In this document: piece after piece, positions 33,952-44,058 of the stretch
Numbering within the stretch: position 1 is the first letter of the stretch
How the letters are laid out: each line of letters opens with the position of its first letter
Origin: Parafrankia irregularis
Lineage (GTDB): Bacteria; Actinomycetota; Actinomycetes; Frankiales; Frankiaceae
Assembly: GCF_001536285.1 (NCBI RefSeq)
Contig: NZ_FAOZ01000006.1
Coordinates: forward strand, 1 to 64,000
DNA: 64,000 bases
Reading direction: 5' to 3'
Translations under genes and position numbers: made by a program
The notes under the pieces: model-generated
The model's input: only the letters and a program-made list of their open reading frames with translations
The model's database searches: none
Told to the model about the DNA's origin: nothing

Positions 33952-34488
33952 TCAGAGCTCCTTGCGCGGCCCGCCGGGCCGGCCAGCCGCCCCGTCCGCA
34001 CCGCCGGCGCGGTCGCCGTCACCGGCACCGTCCGTGCCGTCACTTTCCGTAGTGGAACCGGATGGCTTCGCGTCATGGTCCGCCGCCCCGGCCTCGTCGG
34101 CGTCATGCGTCTTGGCCAGCGGGTTCGCGGAGGCGGTCGCGTCGTCGCCGTGCTCCCCGTGCTCACCGTCAGCGGCATCGGAGTCCGGCGTGCTGATCAC
34201 CCGTGCCACGGCGTTGCGACTGAACCTGCAAACGACATCCGGCGCGATCTCGAGCAGGATGTCGGCGCCGTCCTGCTCCACGACCGTGGCGTACAGGCCG
34301 GCGGTGGTCACGACGAGCGTGCCGGGAACGATCTGCGCGAGCTGCTGCTGCTGTGCCTTCGCGCGGCGCCGCTGGGTGGAGAAGAAGTAGACGATCAGCA
34401 GGACGATCAGCAGCGGGAAGATCAGTCCGCTGATGGAGCTGCCGCCGTCGTTGTCCGCCGCGGTCGTCATGGTCGCGAGTACCTGCAC
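33952..34488 (-). CDS. yajC: Preprotein translocase subunit YajC
   Basis: YajC associates with SecDF at the membrane. The 178-residue protein has the single membrane span FPLLIVLLIVYFFSTQ (residues about 24-39) and then RRRAKAQQQQLAQIVPGTLV and GLYATVVEQDGADILLEIAP. A long acidic Asp/Gly-rich tail (about 105-178) follows. The GTG at 34488 is chosen because GGAGGG lies 7 bases upstream. It stands next to ruvB upstream and secD downstream, the typical order. Confidence 0.93.
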   Translation of the reverse strand: MQVLATMTTAADNDGGSSISGLIFPLLIVLLIVYFFSTQRRRAKAQQQQLAQIVPGTLVVTTAGLYATVVEQDGADILLEIAPDVVCRFSRNAVARVISTPDSDAADGEHGEHGDDATASANPLAKTHDADEAGAADHDAKPSGSTTESDGTDGAGDGDRAGGADGAAGRPGGPRKEL

Positions 34489-34600
34489 GTCCTACCCTCC
34501 TGAGTGTCGCGGCTGATCGTACGTAGGTGCGCCGCGCGCACTGCGGGCAGGCCGCTGGTGCGATTCCCGGCGAAGCCGGACATCTCGTGTGGCAGTCCGT

Positions 34601-35668
34601 TCAGGCCTGCGGCGAGTCGTCGCCGGAGAGCGCCATGGATGCCTGTGACCTGCCAAGACCGTCAGCGAGCGGTTCCAGCCCGAGATGGGTGAACGCCGCC
34701 GGTGTGGCGACCCGGCCCCGTGCCGTACGCACCAGCAGCCCGGCTCGCAGGAGAAACGGCTCGGACACGTCCTCGACGGTCTCCGCCTCCTCACCCACCG
34801 ACACCGCGAGCGTGCCGAGGCCGACCGGACCCCCGCCGAAACGGCGCACGAGCGCGTCCAGCACCGCCCGGTCGAGCCGGTCCAGGCCAAGCCCGTCGAC
34901 GTCGTAGATCCGCAGCGCCGCCTGGGCGACCTCCCGGGAGACGACACCGTCGGCCCGGACCTCGGCGTAGTCGCGGACCCGGCGCAGCAGCCGGTTGGCG
35001 ATGCGGGGCGTGCCACGGGAACGGCCGGCGACCTCAGCCGCGCCGTCGTCGGTCAGCCTGACGCCCAGCAGCCGGGCCGACCGGGCGAGGACCAGGGCCA
35101 GCTCGTCGGCCCCGTAGAAGTCCATGTGCGCGGTGAAGCCGAACCGGTCCCGCAGCGGCCCGGTGAGCAGGCCCGACCGGGTCGTGGCGCCGACCAGGGT
35201 GAACGGGGCGAGGTCCAGCGGGATCGCCGTCGCGCCCGGGCCCTTGCCGAGGACGACGTCGACCCGGAAATCCTCCATCGCCGCGTAGAGGAGCTCCTCC
35301 GCCGGTCGGGCGATGCGATGGATCTCGTCGAGGAACAGCACCTCACCCGGTGTCAGCGCGGTGAGGATCGCGACCAGGTCACCGGCCCGCTCGATCGCCG
35401 GCCCGCTGGTCATCCGCAGCGGGACTCCCAGCTCCTCGGCGATGATCATCGCGAGGCTCGTCTTGCCCAGCCCCGGCGGGCCCGAGAGCAGCACATGGTC
35501 CGGTGGCCGCCCGCGGCCCTGGGCACCCTCCAGCATGATGGAGAGCTGCTCACGCACCTTCCGCTGACCGACGAACTCGCTCAGCGTCCGCGGGCGCAGA
35601 CCCGCCTCGAACGCCCTCTCCTCGGGCGTCGCCGCGGCGGAGACCAGGCCGCCGTCGTCCGCCGTCAT
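34601..35668 (-). CDS. ruvB: Holliday junction ATP-dependent helicase RuvB
   Basis: RuvB drives branch migration with RuvA. The 355-residue protein has Walker [19 protein letters not shown] (residues about 59-76), [25 protein letters not shown] and the arginine finger region [19 protein letters not shown]. The ATG at 35668 (MTADDGG) follows a GGGGGGTGTC stretch. The longer open frame upstream is a shadow of ruvA. It lies 49 bases after ruvA in a ruvCAB operon. Confidence 0.97.
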   Translation of the reverse strand: MTADDGGLVSAAATPEERAFEAGLRPRTLSEFVGQRKVREQLSIMLEGAQGRGRPPDHVLLSGPPGLGKTSLAMIIAEELGVPLRMTSGPAIERAGDLVAILTALTPGEVLFLDEIHRIARPAEELLYAAMEDFRVDVVLGKGPGATAIPLDLAPFTLVGATTRSGLLTGPLRDRFGFTAHMDFYGADELALVLARSARLLGVRLTDDGAAEVAGRSRGTPRIANRLLRRVRDYAEVRADGVVSREVAQAALRIYDVDGLGLDRLDRAVLDALVRRFGGGPVGLGTLAVSVGEEAETVEDVSEPFLLRAGLLVRTARGRVATPAAFTHLGLEPLADGLGRSQASMALSGDDSPQA

Positions 35669-35717
35669 GACACCCCCCGGACACCCCACGCCGCTGCCCG
35701 CGCCCGGACCGGTGCCC

Positions 35718-36392
35718 TCATCGCGGCCGCAGTATCGCGAGGCTCGCACGCAGCAGCGCTGCCGGGTCCACCGCGGCGCCCGCGTCACCCATGACGCCCG
35801 CGCCACCTGCGTCACCTGCGTCCGCGCCCGCCGCGGCGCCCGCAGCGAGGACGGCATCCTGGGCCTCCCGCGCCGAGTAGCCGAGCCCGACCAGAGCGTC
35901 GCGAACCTGCTCGGCGGGGCCACCAAGCCGAAGCTCGGCGACGGCGGCGGCGGCTGCCGCCGCGCCGCGTGGCGCCGGAACCGGCGCGCCGGGCGGACCG
36001 ATCTTGTCCCGCAGGTCGAGGACGATGCGCTGGGCGCCCTTGCGGCCGATCCCGGGAACCTTGGTGAGCGCGGCCAGGTCCTCCGCCGCGACCGCCCGCC
36101 GCACCGCGTCCGGACTGTGCACGCCCAGCACGGCCTGGGCGAGCCTGGGCCCCACCCCGGCGGCACCCTGCAGGATCTCGAAGACGTCCCGCTCGTCGGC
36201 ATCGGCGAAGCCGTAGAGCGTCAGCTCGGTCTCCCGGACGACCAGGGTCGTCGACAGCTTCGCGCGCTCACCGACCCGCAGCCCGGCCAGCGTCGCGGGC
36301 GTGCACCACACGAGGATCCCGACACCACCGACGTCCACCACCGCGGAGGTGGGCGAGAGCGCCTCGACGGTTCCGCTGATCGACGCGATCAC
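35718..36392 (-). CDS. ruvA: Holliday junction DNA-binding protein RuvA
   Basis: RuvA binds four-way junctions and loads RuvB. The 224-residue protein starts with [20 protein letters not shown], has the helix-hairpin-helix region [19 protein letters not shown] (residues about 111-129), and the C-terminal domain III that contacts RuvB ([17 protein letters not shown]). An Ala/Gly-rich insert lengthens the protein before its end. The GTG at 36392 is preferred; an upstream extension would overlap ruvC. It follows ruvC after 37 bases. Confidence 0.95.
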   Translation of the reverse strand: MIASISGTVEALSPTSAVVDVGGVGILVWCTPATLAGLRVGERAKLSTTLVVRETELTLYGFADADERDVFEILQGAAGVGPRLAQAVLGVHSPDAVRRAVAAEDLAALTKVPGIGRKGAQRIVLDLRDKIGPPGAPVPAPRGAAAAAAAVAELRLGGPAEQVRDALVGLGYSAREAQDAVLAAGAAAGADAGDAGGAGVMGDAGAAVDPAALLRASLAILRPR

Positions 36393-36429
36393 GACGCCGG
36401 TCCCGTCGGCGAGGTCGGAGTCGTCGCCG

Positions 36430-36969
36430 TCATGCCCGACTGCCCCGCGGGTCCGCCACCCGGGCGCGAGGGTCCGCGGCACGCATGCGGGCCAGCGCCG
36501 GGCCACGCCACAGATGACACAGCGCGAGCGCCAGCGCGTCCGCGGCATCGGCCGGCTTCGGCGCCTCCGCCAGATCAAGAAGCCTGGTCACCATGAACCC
36601 CACCTGTGCCTTGTCGGCCCGCCCGCTGCCGGTCACCGCGGCCTTGACCTCGCTGGGCGTGTACAGACCGATCGGCAGCCCACGGCGGGCTGCCGCCACG
36701 ATCGCGACGGCGCCGGCCTGGGCCGTACCCATCACCGTGCGCACGTTCGCCTGGCTGAACACCTTCTCCACGGCCACCGCGTCCGGGCGCAGCCGGTCCA
36801 GCCACTCCTCCACGCCTTCGGAGACGGCCCGCAGCCGCTGCGCCACCTCGTCGGACGCCGGCGTACGCACCACGCCGACGTCGACCAGGCTGGCCCGTCG
36901 GCCCGGGCCACCGTCGACCACACCAATGCCACAGCGGGTCAGCCCAGGATCGACCCCGAGAACACGCAA
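36430..36969 (-). CDS. ruvC: Holliday junction resolvase RuvC
   Basis: RuvC cuts Holliday junctions symmetrically. The 179-residue protein has [18 protein letters not shown] (first catalytic Asp), [20 protein letters not shown] (Glu) and [15 protein letters not shown] (last acidic pair). The start codon is a rare TTG at 36969, with GGAGGG about 4 bases upstream. A LexA-type box lies just upstream of this site, matching the known SOS control of the mycobacterial ruvCAB genes. It is first in the ruvC-ruvA-ruvB operon. Confidence 0.96.
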   Translation of the reverse strand: MRVLGVDPGLTRCGIGVVDGGPGRRASLVDVGVVRTPASDEVAQRLRAVSEGVEEWLDRLRPDAVAVEKVFSQANVRTVMGTAQAGAVAIVAAARRGLPIGLYTPSEVKAAVTGSGRADKAQVGFMVTRLLDLAEAPKPADAADALALALCHLWRGPALARMRAADPRARVADPRGSRA

Positions 36970-36990
36970 CGAGCCCTCCCGGCCACGTCC

Positions 36991-37006
36991 ACGAACATCC
37001 GTTCGA
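36991..37006. promoter_or_regulatory. LexA (SOS) box upstream of ruvC
   Basis: ACGAACATCCGTTCGA differs from the consensus TCGAAC-N4-GTTCGA at only the first base. It sits 22 bases before the ruvC start on the minus strand, in the 86-base gap after yebC. Position and match predict LexA repression of ruvCAB. Confidence 0.85.
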
Positions 37007-37055
37007 TCCTAGTGGCCGGGGCAACCCGGGACATCCGCGACACGCCGCGACCGGC

Positions 37056-37811
37056 TCAGCTCGACACGAGCTCCATGACGTCGTCCGAGATGTCCGCGTT
37101 GAACCAGACGTTCTGGACGTCGTCGAGGTCCTCCAGCGCTTCGACCAGCTTGAGGACCTTCCGGGCCGGCTCCTCGTCGAGCGACACGCTCACCGAGGGC
37201 AGCCAGGAGATGTCCGCCGAGGCGACCGCGAGGTCGGCATCACCCGCCGCCACCCGGACCGCGTGCAGGTCCGTAGCCTCGGAGACAACCTCGAACGCCT
37301 CGCCGACGTCGTTGACCTCCTCCGCGCCCGCATCGAGCACAGCCAGCAGGACGTCGTCCTCGGTGAGCTCGGCCGTCTTGTCGATCAGCACGACGCCCTT
37401 GCGGTTGAACAGGTATGACACCGAGCCCGGGTCGGCCGGTGTGCCACCGTTGCGGGTGATCGCCACCCGGACGTCGGACGCGGCCCGGTTGCGGTTGTCG
37501 GTGAGGCACTCGACGAGCACGGCGACCCCGTTCGGCCCGTAGGCCTCGTAGGTGACCGACTCGTAGTTCGCCCCGCCGGCGAGCTCACCGGATCCGCGCT
37601 TGATCGCCCGGTCGATGTTGTCGTTCGGCACAGACTGTGACTTCGCCTTGGCGATGGCATCGGCGAGCGTCGGGTTGCCCGCCGGATCCCCACCGCCCGT
37701 CTTCGCCGCCACCTCGACGGTCTTGACCAGCTTGGCGAACAGCTTCCCGCGGCGGGCGTCGACGACCGCCTTCTTGTGCTTGGTGGTCGCCCACTTGGAG
37801 TGACCGCTCAT
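37056..37811 (-). CDS. yebC: YebC/PmpR-family protein
   Basis: The 251-residue protein is full length and begins with the invariant [15 protein letters not shown]. It contains [10 protein letters not shown] and [19 protein letters not shown]. Relatives were described as transcriptional regulators and, more recently, as ribosome-associated factors that help at stalling motifs; which applies here is unknown. Its ATG overlaps the pdxT stop (ATGA), so it is in the pdxS-pdxT operon, and ruvC follows after a gap. Confidence 0.95.
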   Translation of the reverse strand: MSGHSKWATTKHKKAVVDARRGKLFAKLVKTVEVAAKTGGGDPAGNPTLADAIAKAKSQSVPNDNIDRAIKRGSGELAGGANYESVTYEAYGPNGVAVLVECLTDNRNRAASDVRVAITRNGGTPADPGSVSYLFNRKGVVLIDKTAELTEDDVLLAVLDAGAEEVNDVGEAFEVVSEATDLHAVRVAAGDADLAVASADISWLPSVSVSLDEEPARKVLKLVEALEDLDDVQNVWFNADISDDVMELVSS

Positions 37812-38419
37812 GTCCTGCCCCTCTTGAGCCCGAGCTCGGATCGCACGATCTGGACGAACAGCCGGTGCACCCGGATGTCCCCCGTCAGTTCAGGGTGGAA
37901 CGACGTGGCCAGCAGACACCCCTGCCGGACGGCGACCGGGCGGTCGCCCACCCGGGCCAGCACATCCACACCGTCCCCTGCCTTTTCTACCCAGGGCGCC
38001 CGGATGAAGACAGCATGCACCTGCGGCCCGTCGACGCCGGCAACCGTCAGGTCCGTCTCGAAGGACTCCACCTGACGACCGAAGGCGTTGCGCCGCACGA
38101 CCACATCAAGACCACCGATCAGTGGCTGATCCGGCCGACCATCGATCACGTCCCGGGCAAGCAGGATCATGCCAGCGCACGAACCGAAGACCGGCAGGCC
38201 CCCGGCCACGGCGGCCCGCAGCGGCTCGAGCAGCTCGAACACCCGCAGTAGCCGCCCGATCGTAGTGGACTCGCCACCGGGCAGGACCAGCCCGTCGAGC
38301 GACTCCAGCTCGGCGGCCCGGCGGACCTCGCAGGCCTCGGCACCAGCCCCGGCGAGAGCGCGCGCGTGCTCCCGCACGTCGCCCTGCAACGCCAGGACAC
38401 CGATCCGCGGGAGGCTCAC
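37808..38419 (-). CDS. pdxT: Pyridoxal 5'-phosphate synthase glutaminase subunit PdxT
   Basis: PdxT frees ammonia from glutamine for PdxS. The 203-residue class I glutaminase has [31 protein letters not shown], the catalytic Cys in [11 protein letters not shown] (residue about 80) and the His/Glu pair in [11 protein letters not shown]. Its start overlaps the pdxS stop and its stop overlaps the yebC start (both ATGA), showing a tightly coupled operon. Confidence 0.96.
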   Translation of the reverse strand: MSLPRIGVLALQGDVREHARALAGAGAEACEVRRAAELESLDGLVLPGGESTTIGRLLRVFELLEPLRAAVAGGLPVFGSCAGMILLARDVIDGRPDQPLIGGLDVVVRRNAFGRQVESFETDLTVAGVDGPQVHAVFIRAPWVEKAGDGVDVLARVGDRPVAVRQGCLLATSFHPELTGDIRVHRLFVQIVRSELGLKRGRT

Positions 38420-39378
38420 CAGCCGCGGTCGGCGAAGCGCGCCTGCGGCGGGAGCTCACCGACGTTGATGCCGACCATCGCCTCACCCAGACCACGCGAC
38501 ACCTTGGCCAGCACTCCGGGGTCGTTGTACATCGTCGTGGCCTCGACGATCGCCCGTGCGCGCCGGGCCGGGTCACCGGACTTGAAGATGCCCGAACCGA
38601 CGAAGACGCCGTCCGCACCGAGCTGCATCATCAGCGCTGCGTCCGCCGGGGTGGCGATCCCACCGGCGGTGAACAGCACGACCGGCAGGTGCCCGAGCCG
38701 GGCGACCTCGGTGACCAGCTCCACCGGAGCCCGCAGCTCCTTCGCCGCGGCGTAGAGCTCCTCCGGGGGCAGCGCCGACAACCGCGCGATCTCCGCCCGG
38801 ATGGTGCGCATGTGCACCACCGCGTTGGAGACCTCGCCGGTGCCCGCCTCACCCTTCGAGCGGATCATCGCGGCGCCCTCCGAGATCCGCCGCAGCGCCT
38901 CCCCCAGGTTCGTGGCACCGCAGACGAAGGGAACCGTGAAAGCCCACTTGTCGATGTGGTGGTGCGGGTCGGCCGGGGTCAGCACCTCGGACTCGTCCAC
39001 GTAGTCGACGCCCAGCGACTGGATGATCTGCGCCTCGACGAAGTGCCCGATCCGGGCCTTGGCCATCACCGGGATGGAGACCGCCTCGATGATCCCGGCG
39101 ATCATGTCGGGATCGCTCATCCGTGCGACGCCGCCCTGCGCACGGATGTCGGCCGGCACCCGCTCCAGCGCCATCACCGCGACGGCGCCCGCGTCCTCGG
39201 CGATCCGGGCCTGCTCGGGGGTGACGACGTCCATGATGACGCCGCCCTTGAGCATCTCCGCCATGCCGCGCTTGACCCTGGCGGTGCCGGCGTGCCTCTC
39301 CCCGCCACCCGGCGTGCCGGGGCCGGTCGGCGAGGTGCCCGCGGCTGGGGCGGTGGTGGTCGGGCCGTCGGACATCAT
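38416..39378 (-). CDS. pdxS: Pyridoxal 5'-phosphate synthase subunit PdxS
   Basis: PdxS builds PLP from ribose 5-phosphate, glyceraldehyde 3-phosphate and ammonia. The 320-residue (beta/alpha)8 protein has [20 protein letters not shown] (active-site Asp), [14 protein letters not shown] (Schiff-base Lys), and [16 protein letters not shown], all invariant. About 30 Thr/Gly/Pro-rich residues precede the core. The ATG at 39378 starts the annotated length; the frame stays open far upstream but that part has no ribosome site or conserved sequence. First gene of the minus-strand block pdxS-pdxT-yebC. Confidence 0.96.
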   Translation of the reverse strand: MMSDGPTTTAPAAGTSPTGPGTPGGGERHAGTARVKRGMAEMLKGGVIMDVVTPEQARIAEDAGAVAVMALERVPADIRAQGGVARMSDPDMIAGIIEAVSIPVMAKARIGHFVEAQIIQSLGVDYVDESEVLTPADPHHHIDKWAFTVPFVCGATNLGEALRRISEGAAMIRSKGEAGTGEVSNAVVHMRTIRAEIARLSALPPEELYAAAKELRAPVELVTEVARLGHLPVVLFTAGGIATPADAALMMQLGADGVFVGSGIFKSGDPARRARAIVEATTMYNDPGVLAKVSRGLGEAMVGINVGELPPQARFADRGW

Positions 39379-39858
39379 GTGGTGTCTCTTTCGAATAGTG
39401 CGGACACGGGTTCTCCGGACGACGCCCGCGACGATGCCGACCGGCAGGTGACCGCCGGATGGATCCGGCGCCCTGATCCGGCGACGACCGACCACGGCCG
39501 GTGCCCCCGAGGAACCCTCGGCTACGGGCGGACCACCGATGACGTCAGGACCGCGCACAGCGGTGCGGGACCGGACGAACGGATCGGCCGGCCGAGCACC
39601 GGGCCGCGCAGGGAGCTGACTCTCCGGCGGTCGTTCCGGGCTGGACGGACCCGCACATGGCGGGCCCGCACGTAATGGCTGCGAAACCATCGTACGGCCG
39701 GACAGTGCCGGTCCTACCCGGTCGCCGGCATCGGCGGGATCGACAGCGGCGGTGGCGGTCGCCACATCGCCCACCAGATCGGATCTCGGGGACAAATCGT
39801 TCTTCGACGGACTTCGGAGTATCCTGCCCTGCTGCGACGAGGAGCACCCGGGAGAAAC
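39379..39858. other. Divergent intergenic region upstream of pdxS
   Basis: In this 480-base region I find no supported gene. It should carry promoters for pdxS (minus) and for the membrane protein at 39859 (plus). GGAGAAAC just ahead of 39859 is a clear ribosome site. I see no recognisable PLP-regulator site. Confidence 0.45.
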
Positions 39859-40851
39859 ATGACAAACCCCTACGGCCCGCCGCCCCCAGGGCCATGGCCC
39901 GGGCCAGGCCCCGCACCCCGGGGCCCCGGGGCTCCCGGTGGATTCGGCGCTCCCCCCGGCGGACCGCCCGGCTGGCCGCCACCGGCGGCACCGGCGGCAC
40001 CGGCGCCCACGGGTGGCGCCCCACAGCCCGGCGCCAACTGGCCCGTGGGCAGCACCCCACAGCCCGGCCCCGGCTGGCCCGCGCATGCCGGCCCACCGCC
40101 GGGCAGCGGCTGGCCGCAGCCCCCGGTCGGCTACCCGAACGCCGGCTGGCCCGGCGCCGGAGCACCCGGGCCGCGCTGCCGAGTCTGCGGCGCCGCGCCG
40201 GCCGCGCAGACGACGATCCGCGAGCACCAGGGATTCTTCGTCCTGATGCGGTTCCGATCCGAACCCGGCCCCTTCTGCCGGGACTGCGGAACCTCCAGGC
40301 TGCGCGCGATGAGCGCGCGGACCCTGTGGCAGGGCTGGTGGGGAATCGCCTCCATGCTGATCACGCCGGTGGTCCTGGTGTTGAACCTCGGCGCGAACCT
40401 GAAGATCAAGAAACTTCCTCCCCCGGGCCCCGCCTACGGCCCGCGGCCGCGACCGGAGCCGCCGTTGACCCGGCGGCCGGCCGCACTCGGGGTGCTGGTC
40501 CCGCTCGCGGCCCTGGTCCTGGTGGTCGGGGTGATCGTCGGGAGCCAGCCGGGTGCCACCCGCGTCAGCACGGGAGACTGCGTCCGCCGGGACGGTGACG
40601 GCGTAGCGGTCGTCGGATGTGACTCACCAGACGCCCAGTTCCTCGTCCTGAGCCGCGTGTCCGGCGACTCGGATGCGCTGTGCGAGCTGATGGCGCGCTC
40701 CACGGCGACGTACACCGAGACCGGCGGCGGCTCGGACTTCGTCCTGTGCCTGGCCCCTGCTCCGGGGGCGGATTCGGGCTCCGACCAGCAGGATCAGCCC
40801 GGTCGCGGCCGAGACGGCACCGGCGGCGGGACGGACATCCGGGACGCCTGA
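39859..40851 (+). CDS. Hypothetical membrane protein with proline/glycine-rich N-terminus
   Basis: I cannot assign this 330-residue protein. Residues 1-105 are Pro/Gly/Trp/Ala repeats (for example [15 protein letters not shown]). A zinc-ribbon-like pair CRVCG (about 107) and CRDCG (about 138) follows, then two membrane segments ([17 protein letters not shown] and [19 protein letters not shown]). The outer domain has three further cysteines (GDCVRRD, VGCDSPD, VLCLAP). This layout recurs in actinobacterial membrane proteins of unknown role. ATG at 39859 with GGAG upstream. It is opposite in strand to the conserved operon on both sides. Confidence 0.75.
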   Translation: MTNPYGPPPPGPWPGPGPAPRGPGAPGGFGAPPGGPPGWPPPAAPAAPAPTGGAPQPGANWPVGSTPQPGPGWPAHAGPPPGSGWPQPPVGYPNAGWPGAGAPGPRCRVCGAAPAAQTTIREHQGFFVLMRFRSEPGPFCRDCGTSRLRAMSARTLWQGWWGIASMLITPVVLVLNLGANLKIKKLPPPGPAYGPRPRPEPPLTRRPAALGVLVPLAALVLVVGVIVGSQPGATRVSTGDCVRRDGDGVAVVGCDSPDAQFLVLSRVSGDSDALCELMARSTATYTETGGGSDFVLCLAPAPGADSGSDQQDQPGRGRDGTGGGTDIRDA

Positions 40852-40923
40852 CACCGCCCGGGGCGCGGTAGCGGGCACGGGCACGGACACGGCCGCACGG
40901 GCACGGCCGCGCGGGGCGGCTGG

Positions 40924-41559
40924 TCAGGTGCCGAATACCGCGGCTCCGCCCTCCGGGTGGGGCGGGCCGTCCCCGCGCACAGGCAGCGCGTCGTCGATCT
41001 CGAAGTAGGCCGGCAACGGCCGCCGCCCCGCCAGGTGCAGCACCCGCACGATGCGCCGCCCGGCGAGCGATCGGACGTCCCCCACCGCGTCGTTGTGGAA
41101 CTGGCGGGCCAGCACCACCCTGGCCGCCGCCGCGTCCAGTGCCGCGACGGCCTCAGGCGTCTCCCGCCCCACCGCAACGACGGCGGAGGAGCGCAGCGCG
41201 CGGCTCAGCGCGTTCTCGGCATCCTCGGCAGCCGAATCCAGGCCGGCACCGGCGGACGGAGCCGCATCGGCGGGCTGCGGAGCCGTGTCTGAGGACCGGG
41301 CCGCCGCCGAGGGCCGAGCGGCGTCGGCGAGCAGAGCGGTGTGGCCGGCTCGGGCACTCTCGGCGGCGGTGGCGAGTTCGGACAGCTCGTACCGCCGCGC
41401 GAGGGTCTGCGCGGCCTCGGCCCGTGCGAGAAGCTGCACGACCAGGCCGGACCTGGCCGCGTCGACCCGGCTCGCCAGGCGGTCGAGCCGGCTCGCGAGC
41501 CAGGTCAGATAGGTCGCGGCCGCGACAACAAGCACAACCACGGCCACGACGACCGTCAT
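40924..41559 (-). CDS. LemA-like single-span membrane protein
   Basis: This 211-residue protein starts with a membrane segment (VVVAVVVLVVAAATYLTWLA, about 2-21). A helical region follows (RLDRLASRVDAARSGLVVQL, ARAEAAQTLARRYELSEL), interrupted by an Ala/Ser-rich loop. The helical end VLARQFHNDAVGDVRSLAGR and PAYFEIDDALPV resembles actinobacterial LemA-type proteins that often lie near pdxS. Function unknown. It is co-directional with pdxS but separated by the plus-strand gene 39859-40851. Confidence 0.7.
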   Translation of the reverse strand: MTVVVAVVVLVVAAATYLTWLASRLDRLASRVDAARSGLVVQLLARAEAAQTLARRYELSELATAAESARAGHTALLADAARPSAAARSSDTAPQPADAAPSAGAGLDSAAEDAENALSRALRSSAVVAVGRETPEAVAALDAAAARVVLARQFHNDAVGDVRSLAGRRIVRVLHLAGRRPLPAYFEIDDALPVRGDGPPHPEGGAAVFGT

Positions 41560-41948
41560 CGGGGGCCCCGGGGGATACCCCGGCCCCGGCCTTCGGACCG
41601 GGGAGGGATCCGGCTTCCCGCGGAGCGGGGCAGGGGTCGGTGGTTCGCTGTCAGGCGGACCACCGTTCGGGAACGCGACGTCACAGCTGGATGAGCCAAC
41701 CTCAACACCGCGAACCCCTGTTCGTGTAGTTGGAATCCCCCACGTTCACTTCACCAGAGGGGAGGACGTCAACTCGCGCAGCGTAGTCAACTCCGATGGA
41801 TGAACTCTCCCCGGGATCGACCACACGAAGGACACCGCGACGGATCATCTCCGCTCCGCATCCAGCCTGGTCGGAGGCGCCAGCAGTCGAGTCCCCCTGC
41901 ATGCGGCGAGCCACGATGCGCACCGGGGGTCGACCACGAGCGTTGCGG
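41560..41948. other. Intergenic region without a supported gene
   Basis: The 389 bases after pimA hold only short open frames. One 73-codon frame on the minus strand (41702-41923) has no ribosome site or recognised domain. GTCAACTC occurs twice (near 41769 and 41787), which could be a minor direct repeat. It should contain the promoter of the LemA-like gene. Confidence 0.4.
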
Positions 41949-43115
41949 TCAGCTCTCGTCCGCCGCCGCGACCGACACCGGCCGGTCCCCGGAGACCATC
42001 TCGTAGACGCTCACGATGCGTTGCGTCACAACCCGCCAGTCGTAGCTCATGACCACCGAACGACCGCGTTCGACCAGCCGCGCTCGTTCCGTGGGATCGC
42101 GGAGCAGATCGGCGAGCCCCGCCGCCAGCTCCGCCGGCTCACCCACGCCGAACAGCCGCCCGGCACGCCCGTCGTCCAGCACTCGCCGGAAGGCGTCGAT
42201 ATCGCTGGCCATGACCGGTGTTCCCGCCGCCATCGCCTCCAGCAGCACGATCCCGAAACTCTCCTGCCCCGTGTTGGGCGCGCAGTACACGCTCCCGGAG
42301 GCGAAGACCGCGGGCTTGTCGGCCTCGGGCACCAGGCCGATCAGGTCAACCCGATCGACCAGCGACCGGTCGATCCGCGCGCGGACGGCGGCCGTGTCCC
42401 CCGGGCCCGCCACCAGCAGCCGGGCGTCGGGGACCCGCTCGACCAGCATCGGGAAGGCCGCCATCAGCACGTCGAGGCCCTTGCGGGGCTCGTCGATGCG
42501 CCCGAGGAAGACCACGGTCGGAGCACCCGCACCCGCACCCGTCGTGCTGTCGCCGCTGCCGTCGTACCCGGGCAGCGGTCGGGCGCCCTCGAAGGCGCGT
42601 ACCGCGACGCCGTTGGGGATGAGGATGGCACCGGTGCCCAGATGCTCCACCAGCGTGCGACGCGCCGCCTCGGACACCGCGATCCGGGCCCGCAGCTTCT
42701 CGAACGACGGCTGCAGCGCGACCTGGGCCGCGGTCAGCATGCGGGACCTGGGGTTCGACGTGTGGAACGTCGCGACCAGGGGGCCGTCCGCGAGCATGCA
42801 GGCCAGCAGGCTGATGCTGGGCGCCGTCGGCTCGTGCGCGTGCAGCACGTCGAAGTCGTGCTCGCGCAGCCACCGGCGCACCCGCGCGGCCGACACCGGT
42901 CCCATGAGCAGGCGTGCGACCGAGCCGTTGTAGGGCACCGGCACCGCGCGCCCGGCGTCAACGGCGTAGGGCGGCAGGGCGGACTCGTCGTCCACCGGCG
43001 TGATCACCGAGACCTCGTGGCCGGCCTCCAGCAGCGACTCGGCCAGGTCACGCACGTGTGCCTGGACCCCGCCGGGGACGTCCCACGTGTACGGACAGGC
43101 GAGTCCGATCTTCAC
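41949..43115 (-). CDS. pimA: Phosphatidylinositol mannosyltransferase (PimA-type GT4)
   Basis: PimA transfers mannose from GDP-mannose to phosphatidylinositol, starting phosphatidylinositol mannoside synthesis on the inner membrane face. The 388-residue GT-B protein has MKIGLACPYTWDVPGGVQAH, HAHEPTAPSISLLA, the C-terminal nucleotide-sugar site FLGRIDEPRKGLDVLMAAF, and GQESFGIVLLEAMAAGTPV with the conserved E-x7-E. GTG start at 43115 with GAGGAAGG upstream. It follows the acyltransferase by 13 bases, as in mycobacteria. Confidence 0.93.
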   Translation of the reverse strand: MKIGLACPYTWDVPGGVQAHVRDLAESLLEAGHEVSVITPVDDESALPPYAVDAGRAVPVPYNGSVARLLMGPVSAARVRRWLREHDFDVLHAHEPTAPSISLLACMLADGPLVATFHTSNPRSRMLTAAQVALQPSFEKLRARIAVSEAARRTLVEHLGTGAILIPNGVAVRAFEGARPLPGYDGSGDSTTGAGAGAPTVVFLGRIDEPRKGLDVLMAAFPMLVERVPDARLLVAGPGDTAAVRARIDRSLVDRVDLIGLVPEADKPAVFASGSVYCAPNTGQESFGIVLLEAMAAGTPVMASDIDAFRRVLDDGRAGRLFGVGEPAELAAGLADLLRDPTERARLVERGRSVVMSYDWRVVTQRIVSVYEMVSGDRPVSVAAADES

Positions 43116-43128
43116 AGCCGACCCTTCC

Positions 43129-43992
43129 TCACCGCACGGGTTCGCGCCAGATCCGCTGGAGCATGTGCCAGTCGGCCGGGTGGGCGGCGATCCCCGCGGC
43201 GAACTCGTCCGCCAGCACCTGGGTCATGGTCTGGACGTCGGTGTGCTCGACCTCGGGATGGATCCGCGCGCTCCAGCCGTCGTCATCGAACCAGAGCGTC
43301 ACCGGCAGCAGGGCCGCGCCCGTGCGCAGCGCGAGGGCGGCCGGGCCGGGCGGCATCGTCGCGGGGGCCCCGAAGAAGGTGACTTCCACGCCGGCCTCGG
43401 AGAGGTCACGGTCGGCCAGCAGGCAGAGGGCCCCACCGGCGCGCAGCCGCTCGGTGAGCAGTTCCGCCGGCGGCTGCTCACCGCCGGTCAGCGGGACGAC
43501 CTCCATGCCGAGCGCGGCACGGAAACGGACAAAACGATCGAAGAGCGGCTCCGGGCGCAGTCGCTCGGCGACGGTGGTGAACGGGACCCCCGTCGCGACC
43601 AGCCAGGCGCCGGCCTGCTCCCAGTTCCCCATGTGCGGCAGGGCCAGGATCATGCCCCGGCCGGTCGCATGGGCGCCGCGCAGCCTCGCCTCGTCCAGCA
43701 CCCGCATCCGGCCGACGATCGAGTCCGTCGGCATGTCCTGGAGGCGGAAGACCTCCATCCAGTACCGGGCGTAGGAGCGCAGCGCCGAGCGCGTCAACGC
43801 GTCCAGATCAGTGCCGGCGGGAACGACCCGGGCCAGGTTGGCCCGCAGCCGGGTGGTCCCCCGCCCGCCGCGGCGCCACGCGAGGTCCGCGGCCCGCCGG
43901 AACAGCCAGGCCGCCAGCGCCCCGGGCAGCAACCGGACCAGCCGCCACCCCAGCACGTAGGCGAGCAGCGTCACCCGGCCAGCGAGCGTCAT
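43129..43992 (-). CDS. Phosphatidylinositol mannoside acyltransferase (PatA-like)
   Basis: This 287-residue protein belongs to the lauroyl/LpxL-HtrB acyltransferase family; in mycobacteria PatA acylates the mannose of PIM. The catalytic motif is LALPHMGNWEQAG (H-x4-E, residues about 115-127), then GVEVTFFGAPATMPPGPAAL and the final WHMLQRIWREP. The N-terminal LLPGALAAWLF gives one membrane-associated helix. It lies between pgsA and pimA in the conserved order, 13 bases ahead of pimA and about 66 bases after pgsA. Confidence 0.9.
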   Translation of the reverse strand: MTLAGRVTLLAYVLGWRLVRLLPGALAAWLFRRAADLAWRRGGRGTTRLRANLARVVPAGTDLDALTRSALRSYARYWMEVFRLQDMPTDSIVGRMRVLDEARLRGAHATGRGMILALPHMGNWEQAGAWLVATGVPFTTVAERLRPEPLFDRFVRFRAALGMEVVPLTGGEQPPAELLTERLRAGGALCLLADRDLSEAGVEVTFFGAPATMPPGPAALALRTGAALLPVTLWFDDDGWSARIHPEVEHTDVQTMTQVLADEFAAGIAAHPADWHMLQRIWREPVR

Positions 43993-44058
43993 CGGCAGCC
44001 CGCTCCCGCGACTGGTTCCAGGCCCGCTCCCACGCCCGCCTCCGAGCCCGCTCCCACC

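Noticed and set aside
41702-41923. 73-codon minus-strand frame in an intergenic gap
   Set aside because: No ribosome site, no recognised domain and low-complexity neighbours; not enough support.
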